Assembly: GCA_002840765.1 (NCBI GenBank)
Contig: PHCE01000001.1
Location: 124,001-188,000 of the forward strand
From: Betaproteobacteria bacterium HGW-Betaproteobacteria-7
GTDB lineage: Bacteria > Pseudomonadota > Gammaproteobacteria > Burkholderiales > Rhodocyclaceae
Length of the DNA: 64,000 nucleotides
Direction of reading: 5' to 3'
The position numbers and the translations under genes are program-made. This document shows, piece after piece, positions 60,313 to 64,000 of this stretch (position 1 is its first letter; the number at the start of each line of letters is the position of its first letter). The notes below the pieces were generated by a model. That model made no database searches, was not told the origin of the DNA, and saw only the letters and a program-made list of their open reading frames with translations.

Positions 60313-63195
60313 ATGCCCTTCGCCCAACCGCTTGCCGCGCTGGAACAGCACGACGAGTTCATCGACCGTCACATCGGCCCCTGCGCCACTGAAATTTCCG
60401 CCATGCTGGCCGCCATTGGTGCCACCAGCCTGGAACAACTGATCGACCAGACCGTTCCCGCCGCCATCCGCCTGCCGGCCGACCTGCCGCTGCCGGCTCC
60501 GCAGCGCGAGCATGAGGCGCTGGCCACGCTGAAGGCCATCGCCAGCAAGAATGTGATCCACAAGTCGTGCATCGGCATGGGCTACTACGACACGCTGACA
60601 CCCAAGGTGATCCTGCGCAACGTCATGGAAAATCCCGGCTGGTACACCGCCTACACGCCCTACCAGGCCGAAATCGCCCAAGGCCGCCTGGAAGCGCTGA
60701 TGAACTTCCAGCAGATGGTCGTCGACCTGACCGGCCTGGAAATCGCCAACGCCTCGCTGCTCGACGAAGCCACCGCCGCGGCCGAGGCGATGACCATGGC
60801 CCGCCGCGTCTCGAAGTCGAAGTCCAACCGCTTCCTGGTCGATGCCGCCTGCTTCCCGCAGACCCTCGACGTAGTCAAGACGCGCGCCAAGTATTTCGGT
60901 TTCGAACTGATCATCGCCCCGGCCGACAGCTGCAAGGACGGCGAGTTCTTTGGCGCCCTGCTCCAGTATCCGGGCGACAACGGCGAAGTGCGCGACCTCT
61001 CCGCCACCATCGTCAGCCTCAAGGCCCAGGGTGCCACCGTCGCCGTCGCCAGCGACCTGATGGCCCTGGTGCTGCTCAAGTCGCCGGGCGCCATGGGCGC
61101 CGACATCGCCCTCGGCTCGAGCCAGCGCTTCGGCATCCCGATGGGCTTCGGCGGCCCGCACGCCGCCTTCTTTGCCACCCGCGAAGCCTTCGTCCGCTCG
61201 ATGCCGGGCCGCATCATCGGCGTCTCCAAGGATGCCCGCGGCAACACCGCCTACCGCATGACGCTGCAGACGCGCGAACAGCACATCCGGCGCGAAAAGG
61301 CCAATTCCAATATCTGCACCTCGCAGGTGCTGCTTGCCAACATGGCCGGCATGTACGCCGTCTATCACGGCGCCGCAGGCCTGCGCACCATCGCCGGCCG
61401 CATCCACCGCCTGACCGCGATCCTCGCCGAAGGCCTCAAGCGTGCCGGCATCAAGCTGCTGACCCAGCAGTTCTACGACACCGTGCATTTCGACCTCGGT
61501 GCCCGCGCCGAAGCGGTTTACAACGACGCACTGGCGGCTGGCTACAACCTGCGCCGCGTCGCCGCCGGCGTGCTCGGCATTTCTTTCGACGAAACGACCA
61601 CCCGCCACGACGTCGCCACCCTGTTCAAGCTGATCGCCCAGGTCACGCTCGACATCGAAGCCCTCGACGCTCAGGTCGCCGCCGCCGACACAGCCCTGCC
61701 AGACGAACTGATCCGCACTGACGCCGTGCTGCAGCACCCGGTGTTCAACACGCACCACACCGAGCACGAGATGCTGCGCTACCTGAAATCGCTGCAGAAC
61801 AAGGATCTGGCGCTCGACCACTCGATGATCTCGCTCGGCTCGTGCACCATGAAGCTGAACGCCACCAGCGAGATGATCCCGGTCACCTGGCCGGAATTCG
61901 GCGCCATCCACCCCTTCGCCCCGCGCGACCAGGTGCAGGGCTACCACGAGATGATCGCCGGCCTGACCGAATGGCTGAAGACGGTCACCGGCTTCGACGC
62001 CATCTGCATGCAGCCGAACTCCGGCGCCCAGGGCGAGTATGCCGGCCTGGTGGCCATCGACCGCTATCACGCCAGCCGCGGTGAGGAACACCGCAACGTC
62101 TGCCTGATCCCAAAATCGGCCCACGGCACCAACCCGGCCACCGCCCAGATGGCCAACATGAAGGTCGTCGTCGTGGACTGCGACGACAACGGCAACGTCG
62201 ATGTCGCCGACCTCCGGGCCAAGGCCGAGGCGCACAAGGACGACCTGGCCTGCCTGATGATCACCTACCCATCCACGCACGGCGTGTTCGAGGAAGCGGT
62301 GCGCGAGATCTGCGCCATCGTCCACCAGTACGGCGGCCAGGTGTACATGGACGGCGCCAATCTCAACGCCCAGGTCGGCCTGACCGCACCCGGCTTCATC
62401 GGCGCCGACGTCAGCCACATGAACCTGCACAAGACCTTCGCCATCCCGCACGGCGGCGGCGGACCGGGCATGGGCCCGATCGGCCTGAAGGCCCATCTCG
62501 CCCCGTTCATGGCCAACCACGTCGTCGCCCCGATCGACGGCCCGCACTATGGCCAGGGCGCGGTTTCCGCCGCCCCGTTTGGCTCGGCCTCGATCCTGAC
62601 CATCTCCTGGATGTACCTGGCGATGCTCGGCGGCGCCGGCGTCAAAAAGGCCACCCAGGTCGCCATCCTCAACGCCAACTACGTCGCCAGCCGGCTGAAC
62701 GAACACTACCCGGTGCTCTATGTTGGCAAGAATGGCCGCGTGGCGCACGAGTGCATCCTCGACATCCGTCCGATCAAGGCCGCCACCGGCATCGCCGAGA
62801 TCGACATCGCCAAGCGCCTGATGGACTACGGCTTCCATGCGCCGACGGTCTCCTTCCCAGTGGCCGGCACGATCATGGTCGAGCCAACCGAATCGGAATC
62901 GAAGGCCGAGCTGGACCGCTTCATCGCCGCGATGATCGCCATCCGCAACGAGATCCGCCGCATCGAGCAGGGCGAACTGCCGGCCGACGACAACCCGCTG
63001 AAGAATGCCCCGCACTCCCAGGCGGATGTCATCGAAGGCGAGTGGCAACGTCCCTACAGCCGCCAAGAGGCCGTCTTCCCACTGCCCTGGGTGGCGGCCA
63101 ACAAGTTCTGGCCGAGCGTCAATCGCATCGACGATGTGTATGGCGACCGCAACCTGAACTGCGCCTGCCCGCCGATGGAAGCGTACGCCGACTGA
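60313..63195 (+). CDS. gcvP: glycine dehydrogenase (decarboxylating), P protein
   Basis: FIDRHIGP N-terminus; [35 protein letters not shown]. Confidence 0.97.
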   Translation: MPFAQPLAALEQHDEFIDRHIGPCATEISAMLAAIGATSLEQLIDQTVPAAIRLPADLPLPAPQREHEALATLKAIASKNVIHKSCIGMGYYDTLTPKVILRNVMENPGWYTAYTPYQAEIAQGRLEALMNFQQMVVDLTGLEIANASLLDEATAAAEAMTMARRVSKSKSNRFLVDAACFPQTLDVVKTRAKYFGFELIIAPADSCKDGEFFGALLQYPGDNGEVRDLSATIVSLKAQGATVAVASDLMALVLLKSPGAMGADIALGSSQRFGIPMGFGGPHAAFFATREAFVRSMPGRIIGVSKDARGNTAYRMTLQTREQHIRREKANSNICTSQVLLANMAGMYAVYHGAAGLRTIAGRIHRLTAILAEGLKRAGIKLLTQQFYDTVHFDLGARAEAVYNDALAAGYNLRRVAAGVLGISFDETTTRHDVATLFKLIAQVTLDIEALDAQVAAADTALPDELIRTDAVLQHPVFNTHHTEHEMLRYLKSLQNKDLALDHSMISLGSCTMKLNATSEMIPVTWPEFGAIHPFAPRDQVQGYHEMIAGLTEWLKTVTGFDAICMQPNSGAQGEYAGLVAIDRYHASRGEEHRNVCLIPKSAHGTNPATAQMANMKVVVVDCDDNGNVDVADLRAKAEAHKDDLACLMITYPSTHGVFEEAVREICAIVHQYGGQVYMDGANLNAQVGLTAPGFIGADVSHMNLHKTFAIPHGGGGPGMGPIGLKAHLAPFMANHVVAPIDGPHYGQGAVSAAPFGSASILTISWMYLAMLGGAGVKKATQVAILNANYVASRLNEHYPVLYVGKNGRVAHECILDIRPIKAATGIAEIDIAKRLMDYGFHAPTVSFPVAGTIMVEPTESESKAELDRFIAAMIAIRNEIRRIEQGELPADDNPLKNAPHSQADVIEGEWQRPYSRQEAVFPLPWVAANKFWPSVNRIDDVYGDRNLNCACPPMEAYAD

Positions 63196-63737
63196 TGGCG
63201 GTCGATCTCTCTGCCATCGCCAAGTGGCCGAACGTTCCGGCCTGCTACGACTGGTTGTCGCTCGACCGGCGTGGCGACTGGCGATTGCAGGGAGAGCGCG
63301 TCACTCATCGCGGCCTGATCGAGTTCATCAACCGGCAGTACGGCAGCGATGCCGCCGGCTGCTGGTTCATGCAGAACGGGCCGCAACGTGTTTTCGTCAG
63401 GCTGGCCGGCACGCCCTGGGTGTTCCGCCGCGCTGGCGACGGCTTCATCAGCCACACCGGCGCGGTGGCTGGAGCCGTGCAGGAAGTCCTGCTCGATGAC
63501 GGCGGCAACATGCTGCTGGAAACCGAACTGGGCATCGGCCTGCTCGACGACCGCGATCTGCCGCAGTTCCTTGCCGAATGCTGCGACGATACCGGCGCGC
63601 CAGCCGGCGAGGCCACGCTACTGGCCTTGATGGCCGGCACGACGCCGCCGGTTTTCTGGCAAGGACATCGGCTGCAACCCATCTCCACCGCCGAACTGCC
63701 GCAGCGCTACGGTTTCAATCCCCGCCCTCAGCCCTGA
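63195..63737 (+). CDS. conserved hypothetical protein, start overlaps gcvP stop
   Basis: Complete 180-aa ORF, ATG overlaps gcvP TGA. Confidence 0.65.
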   Translation: MAVDLSAIAKWPNVPACYDWLSLDRRGDWRLQGERVTHRGLIEFINRQYGSDAAGCWFMQNGPQRVFVRLAGTPWVFRRAGDGFISHTGAVAGAVQEVLLDDGGNMLLETELGIGLLDDRDLPQFLAECCDDTGAPAGEATLLALMAGTTPPVFWQGHRLQPISTAELPQRYGFNPRPQP

Positions 63738-64000
63738 AGCCGGTCGTTCAGGCCAGACAGCATTTCTGCAATAAGTTCGGCAATCAGCCGCGCCGTCCGC
63801 CCCTGCCAGTCACGGTCCGGGTTGTATTCGGCGATCTCGACGGCGCGCAGGCCGGGCAGCGTCGCCAATTGCGCCACAGCAGCCAGCACGTCGCCATCCC
63901 ACAGACCGTCCGGCTCGGGACTGCCAACCCCAGGCGCACAGCCCGGATCGATGGCATCCAGATCAAGCGTCAGGCCGAAGCCGGCCGGCGCCGCCGTGAC
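63728..64000 (-). CDS. arginase/agmatinase family protein, C-terminal part (gene runs off window)
   Basis: Minus-strand translation GFGLTLDLDAIDPGCAPGVGSPEPDGLW...VEIAEYNPDRDWQGRTARLIAELIAEML, arginase-like. Confidence 0.85.
   Translation of the reverse strand, partial: VTAAPAGFGLTLDLDAIDPGCAPGVGSPEPDGLWDGDVLAAVAQLATLPGLRAVEIAEYNPDRDWQGRTARLIAELIAEMLSGLNDRLQG

Noticed and set aside
60190-63066. 958-aa minus-strand ORF opposite gcvP
   Set aside because: Shadow ORF produced by strong GC-rich codon bias of gcvP; low-complexity His/Asp/Arg-rich translation without recognisable domains.

Overview
Chromosomal window, probably from a betaproteobacterium of the Rhodocyclaceae type (inferred from gene content and order; not verified by search). 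From about 1 to 32.5 kb it is a surface/exopolysaccharide locus of the exosortase-A (XrtA/PEP-CTERM) associated kind: glycosyltransferases, a UDP-glucuronate decarboxylase-like enzyme, a flippase, three tandem acyltransferases on AT-rich DNA, a polymerase/ligase-like membrane protein, an asparagine synthetase homolog, ACP, acyl-CoA ligase, PLP decarboxylase and a FeeM-like N-acyltransferase fused to a PilZ-like domain. It continues with a Prs-type sugar transferase, PrsK/PrsR two-component system and PrsT TPR lipoprotein, then a UDP-sugar dehydrogenase, lytic transglycosylase and trypsin-like protease. No exosortase and no PEP-CTERM protein was seen in the window. A Phd/VapC-type toxin-antitoxin pair sits inside the locus. 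From 32.5 to 35.4 kb a four-gene, overlapping minus-strand operon encodes a Tat-signal secreted protein, a PqqD-like protein, an HprK-related kinase and a NTP_transf_5-type nucleotidyltransferase. This is the best candidate for an incompletely described modification system. From 35.6 to 42.8 kb there is a second minus-strand operon: galE, a cNMP-binding/patatin protein, a single-module C-A-T-TE NRPS and a TVP38-type membrane protein, next to tRNA-Arg and tRNA-Pro. From 43.3 to 64 kb the content is conserved housekeeping: dksA, the pnp-rpsO-truB-rbfA-infB-nusA-rimP operon, rluB-scpB-scpA-trpS-M50-yciO-PHP, and a tandem glycine riboswitch with gcvT-gcvH-gcvP, ending in a partial arginase-family gene. 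All functional calls are from reading the protein sequences; no database search was run.
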